DNA from: Polyodon spathula
Lineage: Eukaryota; Chordata; Actinopteri; Acipenseriformes; Polyodontidae
Reading direction: 5' to 3'
Length of the DNA: 64,000 bases
Assembly (NCBI RefSeq): GCF_017654505.1
Contig: NC_054536.1
Span: 92,357,970 to 92,421,969 of the forward strand
Below the pieces are notes generated by a model. The model worked only from the letters and a program-made list of their open reading frames with translations, was not told where the DNA came from and ran no database searches. This document shows positions 54,675-64,000 of this stretch, one piece after another (position 1 is the first letter of the stretch; every line of letters begins with the position of its first letter). Position numbers and translations under genes: made by a program.

Positions 54675-54709
<35 letters not shown>

Positions 54710-54720
54710 CTATCTATCTA

Positions 54721-54808
<88 letters not shown>
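54675..54808. repeat. Compound (GT)n-(TA)n-(CTAT)n-(TA)n-(CA)n microsatellite
   Basis: GT to 54692, TA, three CTAT units, TA to 54754, then about 27 CA units running into the left tip of Tc1-G. Confidence 0.95.
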
Positions 54809-54813
<5 letters not shown>

Positions 54814-56465
54814 CCAGTCAAAAGTTTGAGTACACTAGCTGGAAACTCGGTTTTTTTTCATAATTGACAATGTTTTACGTCGTATACGTTTCTGTAAATA
54901 CTTGAAAATGAAAACACATGTTACAATATACAAAACAAAACACAAGGAGTATCAAAGCAATGTTCAGGAAAATTGAAAATTGTCTCTAAATCTTGGATTC
55001 CTCAAAATAGCCACCCTTTTCCTTAATAACAGCCTCACAAACACGAGGCATTTGGTTAACAAGTTACAGAAGGAAATCACCTGACATGTCTTCCCAGCTC
55101 TTCTGCAGCAATTCCCAGAGATGTAGAGCACTTGTGGGTAGCTTTGCTTTGACTCTTCTGTCCAGTTCATCCCATACAAGTTCTATGGGATTGAGGTCTG
55201 GAGACTGGGAAGGCCAGGTCATTAGATTGAGTTGTCCTTCACTTTCCTTCTTTGCCAGATAGTTCTTGCACAATTTTGAGGTGTGTTTCGGGTCATTAGC
55301 TTGCTGAAGAATGAAGGACTGCCCAACTAGCTGTAATCCTGATGGAATGGCATGCCTCTGAAGTATGCTATGATAGCCATGCTGGTTGAGCTTACCATGG
55401 ACATGGTAAATATCACCAACTCTGTCACCAGCAAAGCAACCCAAGACCATAACACTGCCTCCTCCATGCTTGACAGTGGGAACCACACATGCAGAACTCA
55501 TGCGCTCACCCTCTCTGCATCTTACAAATACTCAGCGGTTGGACCCACATATTTCAAATTTTGACTCATCGGTCCATAAGACCGACTTCCACTCCTCAAA
55601 CGTCCAGTTTCTGTTTTTTTTAGCCCAGGCAAGTCTCTTCCTCTTATTCTGCACTCTTAACAATGGTTTCTTTGTAGCAATTCTTCCAGTTTGGCCAGCT
55701 TCACGCAATCTCCTCTGTACAGTTGATGTTGAAACATCTGTACTTCTAGTAGCATTTAGCTGAGCTTGTATTTCAGGGGCAGTTAATTGCCGGTTTCGCA
55801 GACTTGTGACTCGAATTAACTTGTTCTCTGATTCTGAGGTCACTCTTGGCCTGCCTGACCTTGTTCGGTCCTCATGAGTGCCAATTTCTTCAAATCGTTT
55901 GATGGTCTTGGCCACAGCAGTTACAGACACTTGCAAAGTTCTTGCAATTTGTCTTAAAGATTGACCTTCATTTCTTAAAGTAATTACAGACTGTCTTTTT
56001 TCTTTGCTTAACTGAGCGTATTTTGCCATTTTCTGCTCCATTACATTCAGGAATGACAAACTTGTGCCTATGCTACCTATATTTATAGTAATCATGGACC
56101 CTCACCTGTTAACAATAATTGGTGACAAAAGGTTAATTAGGTAACAGGCTAGTTAACTCAGAGAACATCTAACAAAGACACTTTTATACTTAGGCCAGTG
56201 TTCTAACACCGTGTTATACACATTTCAGACTTTTAACTGACTTGGGCTTCAGACTGAAATCCCCTTGCTTTGGGTGAGCATTTCATTGAAATTGACAAGA
56301 TTTACATTTCTATTTAAAAATTAAACTCATGATTATCAGCTTATATAAGTACACTTATCATATAATTAAATATTAAGTGTTTATAGACACGTTTATACAG
56401 TTAAAAGCATACATAATCATGAAAAGCCTGGTTTCAAGCAGGTGTACTCAAACTTTTGACTGGTA

Positions 56466-56468
<3 letters not shown>
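54809..56468 (-). mobile_element. Tc1-G: full-length, best-preserved Tc1 element
   Basis: The tips CAGTACCAGTCAAAAGTTTG (left) and CAAACTTTTGACTGGTACTG (right) are perfect reverse complements. The element is 1,660 bp. The transposase is on the minus strand in a single frame broken only by two stops. CA repeats abut the left tip and TG repeats the right tip, so the flanks are mirror images. Confidence 0.93.
54986..56041 (-). pseudogene. Tc1 transposase, full length with two in-frame stops
   Basis: It starts MEQKMAKYAQLSKEKRQSV at 56041 and ends GGYFEESKI and TAG at 54986, 351 codons, normal for Tc1. The domains are two HTH motifs (SLRQIARTLQVS and STSTVQRRLREAG), GRPRVTSE, WTDESKFEI (first aspartate), QQANDPKHTSK (the usual DNDPKH has Ala-Asn, but the second Asp remains), and [11 protein letters not shown] (glutamate). 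Stops are a TGA after GSNR near 55532, likely a CGA-to-TGA CpG change, and a TAA after GDFLL near 55064. There is no frameshift. Confidence 0.9.

Positions 56469-56542
<74 letters not shown>
56467..56542. repeat. (TG)n-(TA)n microsatellite
   Basis: TG units to 56480, then about 31 TA units, immediately right of Tc1-G. Confidence 0.95.
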
Positions 56543-56544
<2 letters not shown>

Positions 56545-57224
56545 TGCTCACCCTTTATAACGCTATAGTGGGGAGCCATAGTTACAAGACTGTGCTATTT
56601 GTGTTCCACTTATAATGCTTATAAAAGGGCTGCTGTAATGGCATTATTGAGCAAATGGGAGCCACGACCTTACCGTGTTATAATCGATTCCACCCTATAG
56701 TGAGGCATGTTATAAAGAGTGAGCACTGTATATTTATAACACGGGCTTGGAAAACTAGCGTGTGTATATATATGTATATAGAGAGCGTATACTATCACTT
56801 GCATACTAATGAGCCGCTTCACACTGAATAAATCAACACGTGTACACGAGGGTGTTCGACAACTAACAAAAACATCTTTTGAGATCCGAAAGGATGTAAA
56901 AATGACTTAAATATGTGTGCCTTGCCAATAGTGAGGTCACAAACTCACCTCAAATTCCAGCTTCAGCATCCATTTCAACTGCTGTCCTGCCTTCCTTAGT
57001 GTTATTTGAAACTCTGCCCAGACCATCAACATCATTAGATTGTGCTCAGTCCTCTAGTTTCAAGATGCCACTTTTGATGCTTAAATTCACAATAAACAGA
57101 GACGTGCAATTTATTTTTAAAAAGTGAACAATAAATTAAATTAAATTAAATGTTACTATATTACACTGTGGATGTATACATAATACAATGTTCTGGTTTT
57201 GTAACTATAAACCATGACGGTGAG

Positions 57225-58430
57225 TTATATGAAAATGATTCCATCTAGGATTTCTGTGACAACATAAATTACGAGACCAAAGGAACTGCTCTGCGACTGG
57301 GAACAGATCAACCAGTCAACCAGATCCAGTTCAACACCCTCATCCTCTGCAGCCACAAGGGGGCTAGGATGGCATCCAAGCACTGAGAACACTTGGGGGG
57401 CTAAGGAGAGTCCGAATGGCAGCACAGAAAATTCGAAGACGCTTCCCCGGAAGGCACAGCGGAGATATTTCCTGTGTGTGGGACGAATAGGGATGTGAAA
57501 ATACACGTCCTTTAAGTCCACAGTGGTAAACCAGTTGCCCGGCCGGACAGAGTGAAGGATGTGATGGTGTGTGGCTATCTGGAACCTCCTCTCCTTCAAG
57601 AACCCATTGTGGTGTGAACCCATCTAGGACCCATCTAAGATGAGATGAAGGCCACCGTCCTTTTATGGCACTAGAAAATGCCTTGATTAGAACTCCTCCT
57701 CTTGAGAGGTGAGTTCTACGAGGCGAATGGCTTGTTTGAGAAGTAATGTATTTATTTCATGCCTGAGAGCCAAGACTTGGAGAGGGTTGCTCATGGATGT
57801 GACCGTGATCCCTCGAAAGGGAGGAGGGCCCTCGCGGAACTGCAGCACGTAAGCGTTGTGTATGGTGGCAAGCACCCAAGACTGTGAAGATGGAAGTGCA
57901 CCAGTATTGTAGCTGGTGTTGTGAGAAAAGGTGGGTCTGAGGCCTCAAGCCTTCAGGGTCCCTGCTGGGGCTGCTGAGGTGGGGCTGGAACCTGCTTTGG
58001 AGGCTGCCTAGGGTGGCGTTGGAACTGCCTCCAAGAGTGCTGTTGCGCTGGGGCCCTACGTCTGGCGTTTCCCCATTCTTTCGGATCGCCCCTGTTATTA
58101 GCTGCTGAGGACGCCTGAAGGCGATGCATCAGGTCGCCACATGGCGCAGTGGGGATGAGAACTGTCCGGGTCACAGTCTGTGTCATGGTCGGATGCCAAC
58201 GTCTCATCCTTTCCCGCACCGGAGCACGGGAATGGAACATCGAGGTCACCTGCCGAGATGCCTCCCGTTCTCGGTGAGAGCACTGCCTTTCAAGGAAACG
58301 AGCGGGGCTGCTTGCCTCGAAATATTAGGCGCAGAGGCCAGTCGGCGCCAAGAGTACTGTACCTACTCCAGAAAATCTGGAAACACTGGAAAGGGTTGAG
58401 GGGTTGAAGCCTGCGCCATTCTGAAAACAG
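57225..58430 (-). mobile_element. DIRS-like retrotransposon fragment
   Basis: On the minus strand a Pro/Gln/Arg-rich gag-like end (RQFQRHPRQPPKQVPAPPQQ) is followed in broken frames by EINTLLLKQAIRLVELTSQE and FLKERRFQIATHHHILHSV. RT blocks then follow: TTVDLKDVYFHIPIRP, VLPFGLSLAPQVF and DLVDWLICSQS. This block set is characteristic of vertebrate DIRS elements. The usual YLDDW catalytic box reads DLVDW, so the active site is damaged. The RNase H and tyrosine-recombinase parts are absent. Confidence 0.8.
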
Positions 58431-59160
58431 AGCGGAGCTTAGGCGCTGTCGTCCAGGGCTGGGTGTCTAATCTGGCCGCGTGCAGTCACACAACGGGGGC
58501 AGCACGTAGCTTACAGCGGAGTGGAGCACAGTCTACAGACAATATGAAAAAGAAAGAGAGAGACCTTTTTTTTTATTAATACCCAACGCACCAAGGTGGG
58601 TGGGTCAATGATCCGAGGAGTCTACTCGACAGTGGAGCAAGGTAGAATCAGACCCAGTGGAGGAGCTCACATTTTGTTTTTTGTTTTTTTGTTTTTTAAC
58701 TGTGAAGGGCAGGGCGGATCCCAGTGGAGGAATAACACGTCTCTCTTTTTTCTTTTTTTTTTTTTTTTAGCTGCAAGCAGCAGAGGAAGAAAACACAAAA
58801 CAGCAACGTTGCAAGGAAAGCAGACTACAACTGGCAGGTTGAAAAGAAAAGATTAAACGGAGCGCAGTTGTGCAGCGTTTATAGCTCAGTCTTCAGAAAC
58901 TGAGTTTCTGATTCCAGGGAAGTGGAAAGCCAATTTCCACCAATAAATTGCAGGTGAACTCCAGAAACACTCGAGTGAGAGCTCTTTCACACAGACTCAA
59001 TCACGCAACTGGACAGTTTATACCTACCATTAACTAGCTGAGTGAGAAACAAAAGAGAAAGTGATCTCTGCAGAGTGACTACTTAATCCGTCAGTAGGCG
59101 GGACTAAGGATATCCCAAAAGTGCTGGTTGTTGGTCATCTTCAGATTGAAAGAGAACACT
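58431..59160 (-). other. Probable 5' continuation of the DIRS-like element
   Basis: The GC-richer sequence stays continuous upstream (minus strand) of the gag-like fragment, to a boundary near 59150 where AT-rich intron resumes. It holds T-rich tracts at about 58567-58576 and 58746-58770. I cannot fix the terminal repeat. Confidence 0.35.
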
Positions 59161-59308
59161 ATTAGCTTTTTCGGGGCAATTTTGTGATGTACTGTAAAGT
59201 GAGTGGGCTGAGATGAGTTCCAAACAAATAAACAGCCTTTTTCTGTAGGATAATGCTACTTTTTGAGACTTTATAAACCAAACAAGTCAATGAAAGATAA
59301 AGATATTA

Positions 59309-59335
59309 CTCCCCACCCCCCACCCCCCACCCCCA
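59309..59335 (-). other. G-quadruplex-type tract
   Basis: The + strand reads CCCC-A-CCCCCC-A-CCCCCC-A-CCCCC. The minus (template) strand therefore has four runs of at least four G separated by single T, the tightest class of G4 motif. Confidence 0.8.
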
Positions 59336-61407
59336 GGACACAGAGAGAGGAACATATTTGCCCAGTTATTGGTGGGTACTCCAAATCCTTTGAGATCCAA
59401 TTCCAAGGGATTTAGAGTTATTTCAGTACGCTTTCACAGATTGACATTTCAGAGTCAAGAGGCTTACAACACTAAAAGTCAAAATGCTTTCAGAAAGTGT
59501 CAATGTTTTTTCTATTCCAGACTAAAGCCTGAAGTATTATATTTTTATATACAGCTAACAGTCTCCTGGTTGAGAACAAAAAACAAACAGTCATAAATAC
59601 CTTCAAGTATGAAATCATTATGTTTCTATTATTAAAAATGTATGTCTCTAGAAAAAATACAGGTTACATGTGACCACATTTTTTGTATTTAGAAATACTA
59701 CTGGTAAATACAACTAGTAAAGTGTTGGTTTTAATGTCCATATTTCTATATGGCAATTGAGTATTTTATAATTGGGGATGTACTATTTATTTGCACGTAG
59801 CTACAAAATGAAAGTTAATGATACTTTTACGTAGTCCTGAAGATAATTTTAGAACAATGGCCAACAAAAATCATTAATTATTAATTATTTTAAAGTGGAA
59901 TCATACGTTACAGTAATATCTGATGAAGCAAGCATCAGCAAACAAGGAAGACTAGTAGTTTAAACTTTAAATACTTAGGAACCTCTTTGAAATGAAGCAA
60001 TGCTGGTTCCATTTTATTCCCATATGAAAACGAATACAAATGTTCAATTGATACCTATGTTTATAGTTTGTTCTAATTTATTCTTACTTATCTTCGGCTT
60101 TTGTTTCAGTTTTCGATGACATATGTAAACTATATTGTGTTGCATGTTGGGGGATTGTGAGCAACAGTTTTTAATTCCTTCCCATGTTTTTAAATATGGT
60201 ATGCCTGTGCTTGTCAGAATACTCTCTTTCATGCTCAGTTGAAATTTTCTTTCACACATTCAAGGTATCATTTGTGGTCATACCAGTGCTGGAAGATGCA
60301 CAGTGTTATTATGATTCAACATGTGTTTCTGTGCCAGGTGAATTTATCCTAGTGGATAGAACTGACACTTTAGTCATGTCTGAGATGGATCACTTCCACT
60401 CATGTAATTGTGATGAAATGGACTGCTTCATCTCTAGCGGAGTCTTGACAGTCATGTAGAGCTAAATAAATGGATTCAGGTACAAATAGAGCAGTGACTA
60501 CTCCAGGACCTAAGCAGCTAACATACACAAGCTCATGGTAATGGATACAACTAATTCAATATGTCAATAAAACCAATACATATTGTAATAAATTAGTGAA
60601 GAAAGAGCAAACTGCAGCAGCAGGAATCTTCCAAACAATAACACATTCATTCTTATAGTAGGTTATAGCAATTCAGCAGGTTCTTCAGAGCAACTACAAA
60701 CAGCTCCCCAGTGACATACCACCCAGCTAGCACACAGGCTGCTATTTTTATAAACTTGCTATTTTTGGCTCCTGTTCTCCTCAATTCATCTTAGCGCCGA
60801 AAGCCATATCGGTATTGACTAGTCCTGTCACATGAAAATGTCTGTCACCAGAAACTGTGGAGATGCTCTCTGACTTCCCTGGGACTGCTTCCCATGGGCT
60901 GTGATGCCACTGGGCTCTGCAGCTTCTCCCTCTGTTTACATCGCCTAACCTCGCTACCTCCCCTGGGCTACACTAGAATTGTATTAATTTTTTTATGACA
61001 ACAATGATGTAGGAAGGAGCATAAAATGTGTAAAATGACAAAAGACCAACTGATGGATGTAACAGATTATAATCAGCAGAAAGTCAGCTATCTCATGCCA
61101 ATATTCTTCACACAGTACCCTCAAGTTATAAAATACATGTTTATGATGATGGAAGAATTATTGTTTTATCAAACCAGTGCCAGATGGAAACAAGGCAAAT
61201 GAACACATTCAAACTAAAATTTGTGTTTGCCCTTCTAGAATGATCTTACTTGGATTAACCCAAATGTCTGGTTTTATTTATTTTTTTCTCAAACAACCCC
61301 TATTTAATGGCAATATTGTCAAATAACAATAATCATATTTACTGTTTCAAACAGTAACATAAATATGCAATATACTGTAGTAATCCCATTTATGTTTCTC
61401 TTCACAG
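59336..61407 (+). other. kcnh8 intron segment before last exon
   Basis: About 2 kb of AT-rich sequence. The open frame at 60184-60459 contains a protein-like stretch, but it has no recognisable domain and no splice context. No transposon ends are seen. Confidence 0.55.
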
Positions 61408-62076
61408 GTTCGCACTCTGAGTCAAGAAGTAGCACAATTAAGTAAAGACATGAGAAATGTTATGTTTCTTCTTGAAGAATTATTATCTTCAAAGAAAACT
61501 CCAGTATTTTGCCACACTCATAGTACTTCTGTGGAGAGTTTTCAAACTAAAATGACTTGGACAACACAACAGTCTTGCGTGCATTCCCAAGCGGGGCAAA
61601 ATCCTTGTCCAACAGCCCAACTTTCTCAAGGCAACCCAGTATCAAGAGTTTTTGAAATGGACACTTTACATACCAGTAACAGTCCACAAAGGGATGGGAC
61701 AAATCCTCAGAGACCTATGGAGAGTGACCACTATTATCCACCCTTCCACATTCAATTACTGCCCCAAGGGGATACTTTGCAATACGTGAAATGCACTTCC
61801 CCGAGGTCAGACTCAACATTAACTCCTCTTCAGTCTATTACATCCACCCTGTCTTCTTCTGCATGTTCTTCTCCAGAAGCATCACCACAGTTTGTGACTG
61901 GCAAATCAGAGGGCAGTGCAGGATCTTCCCATGCTGCTACCAGATCGTCTAGTCTTGAAAATGTGCCCATGTTCTGGGACCATCAGGAGAAAACCACAGT
62001 TTCTTTGCAAAATCTGCCATTAGAAATCATGAAGGCTTCGAATGACTTCAAGGATGACAAAAGTATATATGTATAA
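61408..62076 (+). CDS. kcnh8: kcnh8 last coding exon: coiled coil and C-terminal tail
   Basis: The acceptor is CTCTTCACAG. It encodes 222 residues and ends with TAA at 62076. It starts VRTLSQEVAQLSKDMRNVMF, continuing the heptad helix of the previous exon, then LLEELLSS, HSTSVESFQTK, SSPQRDG-type segments, CTSPRSDSTLTPLQSITSTL, SSSACSSPEASP, SSLENVPMFW and the terminus DDKSIYV. Spacing of these blocks follows mammalian KCNH8, which ends in a similar KxxIxV. The segment between blocks is diverged. A long Ser/Pro-rich cytoplasmic tail is typical of ELK channels. Confidence 0.95.
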   Translation, partial: VRTLSQEVAQLSKDMRNVMFLLEELLSSKKTPVFCHTHSTSVESFQTKMTWTTQQSCVHSQAGQNPCPTAQLSQGNPVSRVFEMDTLHTSNSPQRDGTNPQRPMESDHYYPPFHIQLLPQGDTLQYVKCTSPRSDSTLTPLQSITSTLSSSACSSPEASPQFVTGKSEGSAGSSHAATRSSSLENVPMFWDHQEKTTVSLQNLPLEIMKASNDFKDDKSIYV

Positions 62077-62245
62077 TGGCACAATTATAAGTGGCACTTG
62101 AAGAATGCCCCACAGCTTCCTCAACTAACAGGTGTTAGTACATTACGTACTTGACGAAACGAGACCCCCAGAAAAGTAATATAGAGTTTGAAACGCTGGG
62201 AACAACTTAAATTTCACTTCGACAGTTTCTCTATGAAAAAATAAA

Positions 62246-62314
<69 letters not shown>

Positions 62315-62745
62315 CCAGTTTATTCTACAAAATAATTTTAGAAGCATGCAAAAATGATTTGACTGTAGTTTTACATTCTTAGACATTTTCAAATAGCATA
62401 TTGCTTGGGTTGACTTCATTTGTGTAGTTGCTGAATGGCTGTGCAGGTCACCACAGCAGGAAGATGAAGACAAAGCAACATAAGCTCACTATTTTTACTA
62501 GGGGTTATGATTGCATGCTCTTTAGAGATTGCCCCTGAAGGATATCTAAAGCTCTATTCACTGCAGGTGATCAGGCAGGGCTCCTGCTGTTCTGTCTGTC
62601 AGTTTTGCCACAGTGAAGGAACATTAGCACTGCATGCCATCTCCTAAGCAATCAGCCTCGTAGAACTTGTAGAGGAGCACAGTATTAGAAATGGCATGAT
62701 GCTCTATGTAAATAAAACCCAGCATTTCTTTATTAAATAAAATTA
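62077..62745 (+). other. kcnh8: kcnh8 3' UTR (extent uncertain)
   Basis: Sequence after the stop. AATAAA hexamers lie at 62240-62245, 62711-62716 and 62736-62741. The first sits just before a TA array; the paired signals near 62711-62741 are plausible distal sites. The true cleavage site cannot be read from sequence. Confidence 0.5.
62249..62313. repeat. (TA)n microsatellite in the 3' UTR
   Basis: About 32 TA units, 170 bp after the kcnh8 stop codon. If transcribed this gives a long (UA)n tract. Confidence 0.9.
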
Positions 62746-63214
62746 CTATTTTTGTAAACCTGGTATGGAAACTGCATTTAAGCTATGGGAAATATTTATA
62801 AAGTTTGACTCTTTTTTAGTAAAAGCTTGCCCTTCCAATAGAAATATATAGAGTTATAATAATGTAGGTAAGAGACTGTAGAAACTGTAGTTTAATTCTG
62901 AGTCAGTTTGTTGCACGTTGCAAGGAATGCATCAGTGATTATAAAAATGAAAAACAATGCAATATTTTATTGAAAATGTAATTAATGTATGTAACAGGTA
63001 TAAATTACTTGCCTCTTAAATCTGGTAGGCTTTATGAGATTAGCCTTATTGTCAAGTAAAACTGATCAGGCCATAATAGCAAATGGGTTTTATCATCCAT
63101 AAATGCAATATTAAGTCTCATAGTAAGAAATATATTTCTTAAATTGCTGTTGTTTACATTTGTTGAGTTCAATGCATTACATGAAATATGTCCGAAAACC
63201 ACATTGTCTTCATC

Positions 63215-63326
<112 letters not shown>

Positions 63327-63471
63327 ATGCAGAAAATGTATTTATTGTGTGAAATTATTTACAGATAACCTGTTATATGATAATAAACAATGATATTGCA
63401 GCCCGGGTTCTTTATCACTTGTTCACTGAATTGCAGAAGGTTAGCCTGTTCTCTGTTTGTTAAACATTTAA

Positions 63472-63727
63472 GGGTAGATGTACTAAGATGGGCCAGACGC
63501 AGAGCAAACATACCGCAATTTCTATTTTCGTTACAGCAATTCGCAAAGTGCACATTTTGTCGTATGAACTAAGAAAAAATATGTTAGTGAAGAGAGCCGC
63601 AATAAGCTAATTTAAATATTATTTGCGAGATCTCTAGCGAGATCTCTAGCGAGAGTTGTGCGACATTTTTTCAAATAAAACAGCGGCAGTTGAGTTGTGG
63701 TTTGCTGCAGCAGAGGCTGCCCGAAGG
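63472..63727 (+). mobile_element. Harbinger-type element end (H2), truncated
   Basis: It starts GGGTAGATGTACT and follows the first ~240 bp of H1 (19431-19670) in the same orientation. Shared stretches include ACATACCGCAATTT, AATTCGCAAAGTGCACATTT, AGAGAGCCGCAAT and GGCAGTTGAGTTGTGGTTTG. No transposase or right end is seen. ATCTCTAGCGAG is duplicated in tandem inside it. Confidence 0.75.
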
Positions 63728-63871
63728 ATAATGTCTATACAAGCAAGGGTGCAAGAATCAAAATAACATTGTTTTTACTAAATGGAAACGTCATCTGTAC
63801 AGTGCATTCTGTTCTGGCTTTATTTTGCCTATTTTAATACTGTTATATATATGTAACAAGTGAAAGGCAGT

Positions 63872-63872
<1 letters not shown>

Positions 63873-63938
<66 letters not shown>

Positions 63939-64000
63939 ATTGTATTTATAAAGTGTTTTTTCAATCCCAAAGCGCTTAGCATAGTTGATGGAAGACAAGA
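63873..64000. repeat. (AAT)n plus LINE-type tail
   Basis: AAT units to 63937, then ACATTGTATTTATAAAGTGT and CCCAAAGCGCTTAGCA, the same tail as at 33570 and 41940. It runs off the window. Confidence 0.65.

Noticed and set aside
60184..60459. An extra kcnh8 exon or separate gene
   Set aside because: The kcnh8 frame is already continuous from 45358 to 61408 and the segment has no matching domain or splice sites.

Overview
This 64 kb window is vertebrate nuclear DNA, almost certainly from a ray-finned fish. It carries the 3' two thirds of one protein-coding gene, kcnh8 (ELK-type voltage-gated potassium channel, Kv12.1), on the + strand. Twelve exons can be placed to the base: 3002-3236, 6235-6392, 9563-9770, 11126-11323, 18880-19079, 20540-20789, 22634-22848, 32792-32830, 41552-41868, 44937-45040, 45279-45358 and 61408-62076. 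They join in one frame with GT/AG borders and encode 890 residues plus a stop. The N-terminal PAS region lies in exons upstream of the window. The long introns, several Tc1/mariner families, L2-type LINE, DIRS-like and Harbinger fragments, and (ATT)n tracts followed by a TTATCC-type SINE/LINE tail all fit a fish. A non-teleost such as a sturgeon or paddlefish is my guess, not a demonstrated assignment.

Layout. 1-3000: two Tc1 elements set in TA/GT microsatellites. 3.0-11.3 kb: S1 to pore/S6 exons, with quiet introns. 11.4-18.8 kb: a 751-bp solo LTR, an inverted repeat pair around a decayed Tc1, a 37-bp minisatellite, a tRNA-like SINE head and a ~450-bp unclassified tandem repeat. 18.9-22.8 kb: C-linker and cyclic-nucleotide-binding-homology exons, with a Harbinger remnant and a 41-bp minisatellite between them. 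22.9-32.8 kb: a ~70-copy 20-bp minisatellite, a degenerate pentamer array, a solo LTR, a Tc1 with a second solo LTR nested inside it, and another Tc1. 32.8-41.5 kb: a 39-nt micro-exon, an LTR-like repeat, a truncated Tc1 and a 15-bp minisatellite that grew out of a dispersed repeat. 41.5-45.4 kb: three cytoplasmic-tail exons separated by an internally deleted LINE, a solo LTR and a palindromic MITE. 45.4-61.4 kb: a 16-kb intron with a MITE, a nearly intact Tc1, a DIRS fragment and a G-quadruplex-type tract. 61.4-64 kb: the terminal exon, its 3' UTR, and a partial Harbinger copy.

Nothing here looks like a multi-gene system. The most interesting content is in the repeats: four solo LTRs with target-site duplications, tandem arrays that appear to start from identifiable dispersed repeats, Tc1 ends repeatedly abutting TA/CA microsatellites, and an unclassified ~450-bp tandem family. 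All transposase and reverse-transcriptase reading frames seen are broken.
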